Positions 17,867-25,218 of a stretch of 64,000 nt of DNA are shown here, one piece after another (the first letter of the stretch is position 1; each line of letters opens with the position of its first letter). The position numbers were made by a program, and so were the translations under genes. Below the pieces are notes generated by a model. It made no database searches. It saw only the letters and a list, made by a program, of their open reading frames with translations, and was not told where the DNA came from. The DNA comes from Planctomyces sp. Lineage in GTDB: Bacteria; Planctomycetota; Planctomycetia; Planctomycetales; Planctomycetaceae. Location of the stretch: assembly GCA_016795105.1 (NCBI GenBank), contig JAEUIH010000011.1, forward strand, positions 1 to 64,000. The letters are read 5' to 3'.

Positions 17867-20035
17867 TTGAAACGCTTCATAAAGACCGGACTGTGGAAAA
17901 GACGGACAGCCACAGGCACCATGCTGGCATCGCTTGCTCTTTTGGGTGCATCCTGTATTCAGAACGCACCACTGATTGCGGTGCAGGAAGAGGCGGCCGA
18001 GCAACCCGTCGCTCAAACTCGCGAACTCCGAATTCCATCTGATATCTCAGAGGAATCGATAGAAGGAGTTGACGCTGCACTGGCTTCTTCAATTTCTCCA
18101 TTGTTGTCCACAGTGTTCAACAGTGAAGAATCTGCAGAGGCACGAAAAGCGGCTGTCGCGGAACTCGAAAAACAGATTTCAGCAATTAGCACGACAGCCC
18201 CTGGTTCAACCGAGCTGAAGACTCGACTGGAGCGTCGTGTATCACTGATGTCCGCTGCAATCAACGCGATGGAAGTCGCTGATGTTTCTCCGCCTACAGC
18301 AAGTTCACTTGCCGCGGTTGCAGCTGAGGCAGAAGCAATTGGCACCTGGCTCAAGGGTGTTCGAAACGGAGATCTGTGGTCTGTTTATCTTCACCTCGAA
18401 GAACTTAAATCCAGTGAAAAAGCCGCAGGCGCTCTGGCACAGGTGTCTCAGAATCTTATCGTCGGCGAGGGAATGAGTGACGACCAGAAAGCGTTTCTTG
18501 CCCGACCTCGACTTGAAGGACTTCGCGAGAAAATCGCTGCAGCAGTTGCTGCGGCGGCGAGCACAACCGACGAAGCCACGGCTCGTGCAGAGCTAAAGTC
18601 TCATGTCAATGACCTTGTCATCAGCATCCTGAGCTACGAACGAGACAGTCTCGTGGCCGATGCTGAGAAGTCACGAGCAGCATACCTTGGAATTCGAAAT
18701 CGATTTCCGGCTGCAGCCGATGTGCTGCGACCGGTGATCATGTCTTACTATTTCAACCACAACCTCCACATTACGGTTTCGGAAACGCTTCTTTCTCGAC
18801 TCGTCTCTGACTACCGAACGGAATCGGGTTGTATTGCAGACTGTATCATGGGTGCGTGGGTCACCGGATCACAGTCGACTGACCTGCAGGTTTCTGCGGA
18901 CATTCGACCTTCAGCATCGGTAGCCAGCTTTCAGATCCAGGTGAACGGCAATACCCGTTCCAATACAACGGCTCAGAAAGATCCTGCCACTGTATTTACT
19001 CGCGGTGACCATTATTTCTTCATGGCAAAGCCAGTGACGTTTTCAGGACGCAGTGTCGTAGGCGGCCCTGCCGGAATCAGTGTTGATGTTAACAGCACAA
19101 CCACGGGTGTCCGTACAAAGTATGACGGTATCCCGCTGTTCGGCGGCATCATCAACAACATTGCACGCAAAGAAGTTGCAAAGAGTAAGCCACAGTCCGA
19201 AGCAGTCACGAAAGATCGTCTGACCGAAGAAGCTCTCCCCAAGTTTGAGACGGAAGTTGGCAATCAGCTGCGAGAGCTGAACGACACTCTGTCAAAGACT
19301 CTGAATTCACTTGACAGCCGCGGAGTAGGTCCTGAGAGCATTAGTGCTCGATCGAGTAACACTCATATTGCTGTCAGCTCACGAACAATGAACAGCGGAC
19401 GCCTGGGTGGCTCAGTGCAGCCTCCAACGCTGCTGTCTCCGCGAGGAATGGCCGTTCATGTTCATGAGACGGCACTGAACAACTCCCTTGATGCACTGGG
19501 CTTTAACGGCCGTTCAATTCCTGAGGATCAGGTTGTTGTTGAACTGGAAAAGGCACTCAGTGACCTTCTCCAACGAGACGTCAAGCTCAGTAAGGATGAA
19601 GAAAAGCCGGCGGAAGAAGCTCCGAAAGAAGGCGAAGCGCCTGAGCCTCCAACAACCTTTGTCTTCAGCAAGACAGATCCGATCCGAGTCCACTTCTCGG
19701 GAAATCAGATCGTCCTGATCCTCCGAACTGGTGTTCAGCAGGAAGGTAAAGAAGAAATTCCTGAACAGGAAATTACAGTACCAATCGGTATGTCAGTATC
19801 CGCTGGAAAGCTGGTCATGGAACCTTCAGAAATCAAGGTCAGCAGCCGCGAAGAAACCAACCGCGCAAAGCAGGTGACTCGAGCTGCACAGATTCGCCGA
19901 ATCCTGAATCGTCGAATCGTCCGTCGGGAAATTGATGCGACCTTTGACCTTCAGGCAGCTGGTGATAAGAGCCTTCCGCTGACATTGACGTTGATGGAAC
20001 TGGCTGACGGCTGGCTGACGGCTGAAATCCAGTAG
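17867..20035 (+). CDS. Large exported protein of unknown function
   Basis: A 722-residue protein. I place the start at the TTG at 17867, because the strong site GGAGGAGGGG lies 6 nt upstream; the frame could begin at another TTG at 17837. The N-terminus is basic (KRFIKTGLWKRR) and then hydrophobic (MLASLALLGASC), compatible with a signal peptide and perhaps a lipid-anchored Cys. Residues about 30-290 are rich in Ala and Glu and probably helical. The middle (about 290-560) is Ser/Thr/Asn-rich and beta-like. A charged EEKPAEEAPKEGEAPEPP linker precedes a C-terminal domain. I recognise no named family. It is monocistronic, followed by a strong terminator. Confidence 0.75.
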   Translation: MKRFIKTGLWKRRTATGTMLASLALLGASCIQNAPLIAVQEEAAEQPVAQTRELRIPSDISEESIEGVDAALASSISPLLSTVFNSEESAEARKAAVAELEKQISAISTTAPGSTELKTRLERRVSLMSAAINAMEVADVSPPTASSLAAVAAEAEAIGTWLKGVRNGDLWSVYLHLEELKSSEKAAGALAQVSQNLIVGEGMSDDQKAFLARPRLEGLREKIAAAVAAAASTTDEATARAELKSHVNDLVISILSYERDSLVADAEKSRAAYLGIRNRFPAAADVLRPVIMSYYFNHNLHITVSETLLSRLVSDYRTESGCIADCIMGAWVTGSQSTDLQVSADIRPSASVASFQIQVNGNTRSNTTAQKDPATVFTRGDHYFFMAKPVTFSGRSVVGGPAGISVDVNSTTTGVRTKYDGIPLFGGIINNIARKEVAKSKPQSEAVTKDRLTEEALPKFETEVGNQLRELNDTLSKTLNSLDSRGVGPESISARSSNTHIAVSSRTMNSGRLGGSVQPPTLLSPRGMAVHVHETALNNSLDALGFNGRSIPEDQVVVELEKALSDLLQRDVKLSKDEEKPAEEAPKEGEAPEPPTTFVFSKTDPIRVHFSGNQIVLILRTGVQQEGKEEIPEQEITVPIGMSVSAGKLVMEPSEIKVSSREETNRAKQVTRAAQIRRILNRRIVRREIDATFDLQAAGDKSLPLTLTLMELADGWLTAEIQ

Positions 20036-20095
20036 TCCACATGGTCTGGCAGCAGTGAGACGATTTTGAATCGTCTTCAATGTCATGATGCATTG

Positions 20096-20130
20096 GAGCC
20101 CGCGAAGTCATTCGCGGGCTCTTTGCATTT
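20096..20130 (+). terminator. Rho-independent terminator
   Basis: An 11-bp perfect stem (20096-20106 with 20111-20121, GAGCCCGCGAA and its complement) with a 4-nt loop, followed by TTTGCATTT. It lies 60 nt after the stop of the 722-residue exported protein gene. Confidence 0.85.
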
Positions 20131-20173
20131 CAGTGCAATCGCATTCGTTGGCAGCTGAACCCGTAGCGACACA

Positions 20174-20389
20174 TTATTCCTGCGACAGGAATTCAAACCG
20201 AGCCCTGCGTTGACCGTCCACCTCAACCAACTCCTCAAACATCGCACGCGGACGTACCCACAAACTCCGATCGCCATAATCCGGTCGATAAACAACCAGT
20301 TCTTCTTCCGTTTCACTGTGACGTGCAACTCCGATCACAATGTACTCTCGCCCCTTATAATGGCGATATCGCCCAGTCTGAATCACCAT
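20174..20389 (-). CDS. DUF1653 domain protein
   Basis: A small protein of 71 residues from the ATG at 20389, which has AGAGGGGA upstream. The pattern GRYRHYKGREYIVIGVARHSETEE, then VVYRP and LWVRPRAMFEE, is the DUF1653 fold, a small beta-barrel found across bacteria with no established function. A longer frame starting at 20419 runs into the tandem repeat and is not preferred. The gene is isolated, convergent with the upstream exported-protein gene. Confidence 0.85.
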   Translation of the reverse strand: MVIQTGRYRHYKGREYIVIGVARHSETEEELVVYRPDYGDRSLWVRPRAMFEELVEVDGQRRARFEFLSQE

Positions 20390-20406
20390 TTTCAAATCCC
20401 CTCTAA

Positions 20407-20508
20407 GTAGGATGGGCATTCCTGCCCGTCACACCCCCGCTCTCCGTAGGATGGGCATTCCTGCCCGTCACGCCCCCGCTCTCCGTAGGATGGGCATTCC
20501 TGCCCGTC
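20407..20508 (+). repeat. Three tandem copies of a GGGCATTCCTGCCC repeat
   Basis: A 39-bp period starting at 20407, 20446 and 20485. Each copy carries GTAGGATGGGCATTCC followed by TGCCCGTC. The core GGGCA-TTCC-TGCCC is an inverted repeat able to form a short hairpin. The same core occurs in the opposite orientation at 37671-37817. The near-identical spacers and lack of cas genes rule out a CRISPR array. Confidence 0.9.
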
Positions 20509-20967
20509 CACATCACTGCGCCCGATCCGCCTCCCCGTCCCTCCGCTGAATCCCAGCCACACAATCTGCCAAAAGCACCATCCAAAGTAATACAAACCGC
20601 GAATTCCAATCGAGCTGGGCCACCATGCAAGCTAAGTCGAGGAAAGCGACCATGAAAGCAGACTGAAGCGTATGCGGCTACAGCGGCAATGCCTACCCAA
20701 CTCGACTCGGGTTTGTCGCTTCCGTCCTGCTACGTTCCTGCCCCCTATGCCACAAGCATTTGACTCAATGATTCTCCAATTTCGACACAGGCCCTTCTCG
20801 TGCACAATCTGCACGAGAAGCATTCGTTTGGAACCAAGCACTTGCGTCTCTCCACATTCTATTGTGAAATCGAATCGCCGCATTTCCCTTGCGATTGCTT
20901 AGATCTTTCCAGGGTTTCTATCAACACACTCGAACAATTTCGCTTGATTGAGGACCAGAGGGTCAAC
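20509..20967. other. Intergenic region with one hairpin, no convincing gene
   Basis: About 460 nt with several short overlapping frames on both strands, none with a ribosome-binding site or recognisable translation. An 11-bp perfect inverted repeat (CTTCTCGTGCA with its complement, loop CAATC) lies at 20794-20820. It is not followed by a T tract. Confidence 0.5.
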
Positions 20968-21330
20968 ATGGAATTTAACCTCGACGGAAAGACGTTTCGG
21001 TCTGCTGCAAATACGAAGAATGGCGAGGTCGGTGCTGATACAGTGTTCCACTACCACCAGAAAGAACGCGTCGTCTGGGCCGAATATGAAGGTGGCGACA
21101 TCGTGAAAGGCCATCTTGTGGCGAACGTATTGCCGTCGGGCCAGCTCGATATGCGGTATCACCATGTCAATCTGCGCGGCGAAATCATGATTGGCAAGTG
21201 CCTGTCCACACCAGAAGTTATGAGTGACGGCAGGATCAGGATCAAAGAAGAGTGGCAGTGGTTGTGTGGCGACATGTCATCCGGCTATTCAGAAATCGTC
21301 GAGTGCGAAGCTGAAAGTTTTAACGCGTAA
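20968..21330 (+). CDS. Small conserved protein (annotated in relatives as N-acetylglutamate synthase-like)
   Basis: A 120-residue protein from the ATG at 20968, preceded by AGAGGG at 6 nt; the frame extends further upstream without support. The sequence FNLDGKTFRSAANTKNGEV, then FHYHQKERVVWAEYEGGDIVKGHLVA and LDMRYHHVN, matches a short family often labelled 'n-acetylglutamate synthase', a label that is probably transferred rather than demonstrated. It looks like a lipocalin-like beta-barrel. It lies 34 nt upstream of the XRE regulator start. Confidence 0.7.
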   Translation: MEFNLDGKTFRSAANTKNGEVGADTVFHYHQKERVVWAEYEGGDIVKGHLVANVLPSGQLDMRYHHVNLRGEIMIGKCLSTPEVMSDGRIRIKEEWQWLCGDMSSGYSEIVECEAESFNA

Positions 21331-21335
21331 AGCTC

Positions 21336-21363
21336 TTGACATCGCAGCAACATGATGGACAAT
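21336..21363 (+). promoter_or_regulatory. Candidate promoter of the XRE-cupin operon
   Basis: TTGACA at 21336-21341 and GACAAT at 21358-21363 with 16 nt between them. The predicted transcription start would be near 21370, essentially at the coding start, and the -10 lies within the palindromic operator. Confidence 0.5.
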
Positions 21364-21379
21364 CATGTCCATCATGTTG
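21348..21379. promoter_or_regulatory. Perfect 14-bp palindromic operator over the XRE gene start
   Basis: CAACATGATGGACA (21348-21361), a 4-nt spacer, and its exact complement TGTCCATCATGTTG (21366-21379). It covers the candidate -10 box and both possible ATG starts of the regulator gene (21365 and 21374). This is the expected position for autorepression by the XRE protein. Confidence 0.75.
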
Positions 21380-21976
21380 GATACCACAGTCGATGTGAAT
21401 CAACGAATTGCAGCGACAGTCCGGCGGTTGAGAGCGGCGGCAGGACTGTCGCTGGATGCATTGGCAGCCAGAACCGGAGTCAGTCGGTCGATGTTGTCAC
21501 TCGTGGAGCGTGCTGAATGCAGTCCAACGGCCGTGATTCTTGAAAAACTTGCTGCCGGCCTGAATGTGACTCTGGCGACGTTGTTTGAAGCGGATGTCGA
21601 GAGTCACGTTTCATCCGAACCCATTCAGCGGCGGGCATCGCAGGAAGAATGGCGTGATCCCGAGACGGGGTATGTCCGGAGAAACCTGTCGCCACGGCAT
21701 GTGGAACAGCCGCTTCAACTTGTGGAGATCGAGTTCCCGGCTAAGGCTCGCGTCGTTTTCGAGAGCCACGGACGAGAGGTGACGATTTATCAACAAGTCG
21801 TATTGCTGGAGGGAACCATTGAGATCACCTTCGCGAACCAGTGCCATCGCCTCAAAGCGGGAGACTGCCTGGCCATGAAAGTCGAGGGGACCAACGTCTT
21901 TGAGAATCCTGCACGCAAGCCTGCTCGCTATCTGGTGGCCTCAGTGACGGAAGTCAACTCCAGGAGAAGAACGTGA
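21365..21976 (+). CDS. XRE-family transcriptional regulator with C-terminal cupin domain
   Basis: A 203-residue regulator. The N-terminal helix-turn-helix spans about residues 12-70 (RIAATVRRLRAAAGLSLDAL then TGVSRSMLSLVERAECSPTA). The C-terminal cupin spans about 110-195 (VVLLEGTIEITF and RLKAGDCLAM). Such proteins sense a small molecule through the cupin and repress adjacent genes. Starts at 21365 or 21374 are both in frame. The stop shares TGATG with the GNAT gene. A perfect palindrome spans the start codon, pointing to autoregulation of the three-gene operon. Confidence 0.92.
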   Translation: MSIMLDTTVDVNQRIAATVRRLRAAAGLSLDALAARTGVSRSMLSLVERAECSPTAVILEKLAAGLNVTLATLFEADVESHVSSEPIQRRASQEEWRDPETGYVRRNLSPRHVEQPLQLVEIEFPAKARVVFESHGREVTIYQQVVLLEGTIEITFANQCHRLKAGDCLAMKVEGTNVFENPARKPARYLVASVTEVNSRRRT

Positions 21977-22533
21977 TGAATCAGCAGATCATCGAGCGTC
22001 CGAAAGAACTCACGAACGAACACATTCAAGGCCTGAGCGACGTGCTTGTGGATTGCGTTGAGGGCGGAGCTTCGATCGGCTTCATGTCCCCTTTTCCTCG
22101 CGAACGAGCGTTTGAATTCTGGAGTCGTATCGCACAGGGAGTCGCAACTGGCGAGCGGGCTTTGCTGATCGCTCGGGACGAATTCGGAATCTGCGGCACA
22201 GTTCAACTGATACTGAATCTTCCTGAGAATCAGCCGCATCGGGCCGATGTAGCAAAGATGCTCATCCATCGTCGAGCGAGGCGAAAAGGACTGGGAGCCA
22301 TCGTGATGCAGGCAGCGGAATCACTGGCTCGCCATTTAGGCAAAACGCTGCTCGTATTGGATACCGTCACAAACGGAGATGCCGCTCGACTCTACGAACG
22401 ACTGGGCTGGGTCCGAGCTGGGGATGTTCCCAACTTCGCTCTTATGCCTGATGGCGCACCTTGCAGCACCACGTATTACTATCGCAATTTGACTGAATCA
22501 GTCAGCGACGAACAGCGGAACGCGAAAACATGA
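21976..22533 (+). CDS. GNAT-family N-acetyltransferase
   Basis: A 185-residue acetyltransferase from the ATG at 21976, which shares one base with the regulator stop. The acetyl-CoA loop is visible as MLIHRRARRKGLGAIVMQAAE (R/Q-x-x-G-x-G/A type) near residues 95-115, and the C-terminal LDTVTNGDAARLYERLGWVRAG is typical of GNAT proteins. The substrate is unknown. The stop overlaps the next start (ATGATG), so all three genes are translationally coupled. Confidence 0.9.
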   Translation: MNQQIIERPKELTNEHIQGLSDVLVDCVEGGASIGFMSPFPRERAFEFWSRIAQGVATGERALLIARDEFGICGTVQLILNLPENQPHRADVAKMLIHRRARRKGLGAIVMQAAESLARHLGKTLLVLDTVTNGDAARLYERLGWVRAGDVPNFALMPDGAPCSTTYYYRNLTESVSDEQRNAKT

Positions 22534-22895
22534 TGAACACCCCCATCAATTTCATTGAGAAACTCAGCAAATTCCAGGATCAGTGGTCACCGAAAGTCAT
22601 CGCCGAACTCAATGACTATCAATTCAAACTTGTCAAAGTCCAGGGGGAGTTTGTCTGGCATGAACATGCGGAAACAGACGAAGCATTCATCGTCCTGGCT
22701 GGCCGATTGAAAATCGAACTCCCGGAATCGACTGTCGAATTAACTGCGGGGGAATTGTACGTGGTGCCGCGCGGAATCCAGCATAAACCATCAGCGGAAC
22801 AGGAGTGCCATGTGCTGGTAATCGAGCCACGCGGCGTCGTCAACACCGGCAACATCGGTGGCGACATGACCGCTCCGAACGATGTGTGGCTCTGA
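22530..22895 (+). CDS. Single-domain cupin protein
   Basis: A 121-residue cupin. Cupin motif 1 appears as WHEHAETDEAFIVLAGRLKI and motif 2 as LYVVPRGIQHKPSAE, with the metal-binding His and Glu residues in place. It is the third gene of the regulator-GNAT-cupin operon and begins at an ATG overlapping the GNAT stop. It is followed 1 nt later by a truncated osmC remnant, so the operon was probably longer. Confidence 0.9.
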   Translation: MMNTPINFIEKLSKFQDQWSPKVIAELNDYQFKLVKVQGEFVWHEHAETDEAFIVLAGRLKIELPESTVELTAGELYVVPRGIQHKPSAEQECHVLVIEPRGVVNTGNIGGDMTAPNDVWL

Positions 22896-22896
22896 C

Positions 22897-23034
22897 ATGG
22901 TTTTCACTGACAAGCGTTACAGTCGTGCACATTCATGGCAGTTCGATGGCGGTCGCACAGTGCCTGCGTCGTCTTCGCCGCACATCGTTCCGCTTCCGTT
23001 CTCTGATGAGTCAGCAGTGGATCGCCGCCGCTAA
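22897..23034 (+). pseudogene. 5' fragment of an OsmC-family gene
   Basis: An ATG 1 nt after the cupin stop opens 45 codons that translate to FTDKRYSRAHSWQFDGG, TVPASSSPHIVPLPFSDE and AVD, the conserved N-terminus of OsmC-family peroxiredoxins found in such operons. The match stops after AVD, where intact proteins continue with PEEAFVASLSSCH; here the frame ends within four codons. The remaining two thirds, including both reactive Cys residues, are absent. The break coincides with the start of the DinB fragment in another frame. Confidence 0.75.
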
Positions 23035-23260
23035 CTATCAGGAGAGCGACTGGGAATCATTGGTGGAACTTTGGTATCACTACAATCGGCTGATTGCAGT
23101 ACTCATTCGCAATATGCGAGAGGCCAGCTTGTCGACGCGATGTACTATCACACCGTACGAAACATGCAAACTTGCATTCCTCGTGAGGGACTACCTGGAT
23201 CACATGAAACACCACCTCAATAAAATTGCTGATCGCGCCCTAAAGACAAAAGCGATATAA
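23018..23260 (+). pseudogene. 3' fragment of a DinB-family gene
   Basis: From about 23018, in the frame +1 to the OsmC remnant, the sequence translates to SLVELWYHYNRLIAVLIRNM, TITPYETCKLAFLVRDYLDH and MKHHLNKI, the C-terminal half of a DinB-type four-helix protein. No start codon or N-terminal helices with the first metal ligand are present. Together with the OsmC fragment this reads as the product of a deletion that joined two neighbouring genes. Confidence 0.7.
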
Positions 23261-23473
23261 CCTGGATATTCACACCCTGCCGCATGTAGCCCACGAACAG
23301 TGCTTCATCGCCGCCCTGGTGAAAACGGATGTCCGCTGTGAATCGGTACTATAGCTTTCTGACATTTCGTGCAGGTCACTGCGGGTTGTTCCGTCGATTG
23401 GAATCCAGATGTTCAGGCCAGCAGCCCGGAGGGCTGACACATCGCGATTCTTGCATGCTCGTGCTCTGCAAAG
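23261..23473. other. Degenerate segment between dinB fragment and group II intron
   Basis: About 210 nt with no intact gene. It contains the palindrome CAGCCC-GGA-GGGCTG at 23422-23436. On the minus strand a frame gives ADIRFHQGGDEALFVGYMRQ, which looks protein-like and might be a gene remnant, but I cannot assign it. On the minus strand this is the 3' flank of the group II intron. Confidence 0.45.
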
Positions 23474-24306
23474 ATAGGGGTAGGGAGGACCAATTGATTT
23501 TGGCCCCCCTCCCTCCGAACCGGACTGGCAGATTTCCCGCATCCGGCTCTCCGGTTGATGGTCTTACCTTCGTGAGGATTAACCGACTGACATGTGGGCG
23601 GTCACGAGACTGTACAGCCCGAGGTCAGTGAAGGAGCGATTTGCCTCCTTCCACTCCGTTTAGCAGAGTCGTCAACATGCGTAATGTCCAGACGCACGGT
23701 TTCGCGGTCGGCCACACAGGGTGTGGGACTTCGTCTCCGGCATGTTGAGCCACTGGCACTGACGCCGGTGTGGGTTCCGTTTGTCTGTTCATGACACCTT
23801 CCATCTTCCTGGAACCCTTCGCTCCCCTGGAGTTACCCAGCTTCAACGCTACTATGGCTCCTCTGACTTCTGCCCGGCGGCTCTTCGCATCCACACTGCG
23901 GCTGACGTCTTTCGACCGCCGTCTCGGACGATGAACACCGGTCTCTCCGGACAGATCTCTTTGCTTTATGAATCAAACCTTCCGGACGTTCCGACTCCAA
24001 CCACCCCCTGCCGCCCGAGACACCATGAGTTTGTGTTTTATGTCTCGGTCTAACCACGGATCACTGGTTTCACGCAGTGACCGGTCCTTTCGGGACTCTG
24101 TATGGCACTTCGGCTTCGCCATTAGCTAGCAGGCTCGCCGCGACAACAGGCCGAATCGAGTTCACTTGCGTTTCGGACCGCCCATTCGCCTTCCAATGCT
24201 CTCCACCCCGCCTCGCGGCGACGCAGTTTTGGTCAGCTACAGTTTCAAACTCTAACCTCCTGACGGGGACTTGCACCCCGCTGATTTGATTCACTCGCAA
24301 ACGCAC
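23474..24306 (-). mobile_element. Group II intron with most of its reverse transcriptase deleted
   Basis: Read on the minus strand, the element starts with the intron consensus GTGCG at 24306, continues through domain I features (for example GGGGTGCAAGTCCCC near 24275) and a truncated intron-encoded protein, and ends with a domain V-like hairpin at 23549-23517 (GAGCCGGATGCGG-GAAA loop and complementary arm ending GTCCGGTTC) and a domain VI-like stem up to CCCCTAT at 23474. Domain V is 33 nt, one less than usual, with the AGC triad kept. The total of 833 nt is about a third of a complete intron. The 5' junction lies in the last base step of a hairpin repeat arm. Confidence 0.8.
23625..23804 (-). 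pseudogene. Remnant of group II intron-encoded reverse transcriptase/maturase
   Basis: A 59-codon frame begins MEGVMNRQTEPTPAS and contains CVWTLRMLTTLLNGVEGGK. This matches the N-terminal leader of intron-encoded proteins of the type VWTxRMLTALExGVKGGKW. The frame stops five residues later, where an intact protein would continue into the reverse transcriptase domain. The YADD motif, maturase and any endonuclease domain are missing. About 75 nt later the sequence reaches domain V, so the loss is one deletion inside domain IV. Confidence 0.75.
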
Positions 24307-24403
24307 TAGCAGGCACTCTCCGAGTGCCGTTCGCAACGCGTGCCCCTGCGTTTCCAACCTATCTGGAACTCAAAGCGGACGGCAGACGGAGTCTGCCTGC
24401 TAC
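24307..24403. repeat. GTAGCAGGCA hairpin repeat element, copy 1
   Basis: Two inverted arms flank a 40-nt spacer. The left arm is 24307-24334 and the right arm, read on the minus strand, is 24403-24375. Each arm reads (G)TAGCAGGCA, a hairpin GGCANNN-TCC-N'N'N'TGCC, then CGTYCGC. The left arm lacks its first G because the group II intron is inserted there. The spacer begins AACGCG, as in the copy at 34122-34200. The right arm supplies the TAG stop of the TSUP gene. Confidence 0.85.
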
Positions 24404-25191
24404 AGTAAAAACTCGCGAGTGAAGTACCAGGTTGTGAGGACGAGGCCGATTCCGATGACGACACGTCGGACAAGCTGTTTGTTCAGAGTTCTCGCCCATG
24501 CGGCGCCTGCCCATCCGCCGATCATGGCAGAGACGATCATGGGGACTGCATAACGCCAGTCGACAACTCCCTGCCAGACAAAGATGACCACCGAAACTCC
24601 GTTGATGAGCGAGGCAAGAATCGTTTTCAGGCCGTTGACGTGATGGATATTTCCGATGTGCAGCATGCTGAGCGAACTGAGCATGAGAATTCCTATCCCT
24701 GCACCGAAGTAGCCACCATAGATGCCAATGAGCAGCTGCAGGGCAAAGACGATCCACCGGTATTCGGCGGATCGGCTGGAGAAGTCCTGTCCGGCCGGGC
24801 TGGCGCGGACGAGTTTTGGCTGCAGGATGAACAAGACAGTGGCCAACCCGATGAGCCACGGCACCATTGCCTTGAAAGAGGATTCCGGCGACCAGACAAC
24901 GATTAGTGAGCCGACGACTCCGCCCACAATACTGGGGATCGCCAGCCAGCGAGCCCAGTCGAGAATTTGATTCAGTTCGCGGCGATAGGCCCAGGTTCCG
25001 GTCACTGAACCAGGACACAATGCCACAGTGTTCGTAGCGTTCGCGACAATAGCGGCCCCGGGAGCGTTTCCCAGCACCAGCATGAGTGCCGGAAAGGTAA
25101 TCAACGTACCGCCACCTGCAATCGAATTGATCGCTCCACCCAGAGCTGCTGCCGGACACAGAACCAAACAGGCTTCCCACCACGTCCACAT
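24400..25191 (-). CDS. TSUP-family (TauE/SafE) membrane transporter
   Basis: A 263-residue integral membrane protein of the sulfite exporter TauE/SafE family. About seven or eight hydrophobic segments are visible, starting with ACLVLCPAAALGGAINSIAG. The family hallmark GGGTLITFPALM follows, and a second half-repeat contains IGIYGGYFGAGIGILML. Members export sulfite, sulfoacetate or other organosulfur anions; the substrate here cannot be inferred. It lies 27 nt after the amidohydrolase gene. Its TAG stop is formed by the end of the hairpin repeat element, so the original C-terminus may have differed by a few residues. Confidence 0.92.
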   Translation of the reverse strand: MWTWWEACLVLCPAAALGGAINSIAGGGTLITFPALMLVLGNAPGAAIVANATNTVALCPGSVTGTWAYRRELNQILDWARWLAIPSIVGGVVGSLIVVWSPESSFKAMVPWLIGLATVLFILQPKLVRASPAGQDFSSRSAEYRWIVFALQLLIGIYGGYFGAGIGILMLSSLSMLHIGNIHHVNGLKTILASLINGVSVVIFVWQGVVDWRYAVPMIVSAMIGGWAGAAWARTLNKQLVRRVVIGIGLVLTTWYFTREFLL

Positions 25192-25218
25192 GATTCATTC
25201 AGTTTCGTTCGTAGTGTT

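Noticed and set aside
20407-20508. Regularly spaced repeats resembling a short CRISPR array (also 37611-37817)
   Set aside because: The spacers are almost identical to each other, the copies are few, and no cas genes are present. They are tandem copies of a palindromic repeat.
23594-24357. Several short open frames on both strands within 23.6-24.4 kb
   Set aside because: The segment is explained by group II intron RNA; only the 59-codon maturase remnant is real coding history.
24359-25198. A 279-codon frame overlapping the TSUP gene
   Set aside because: It has an unnatural Arg/Cys/His/Ser-rich composition and no family match. The TSUP frame has clear membrane segments and family motifs.
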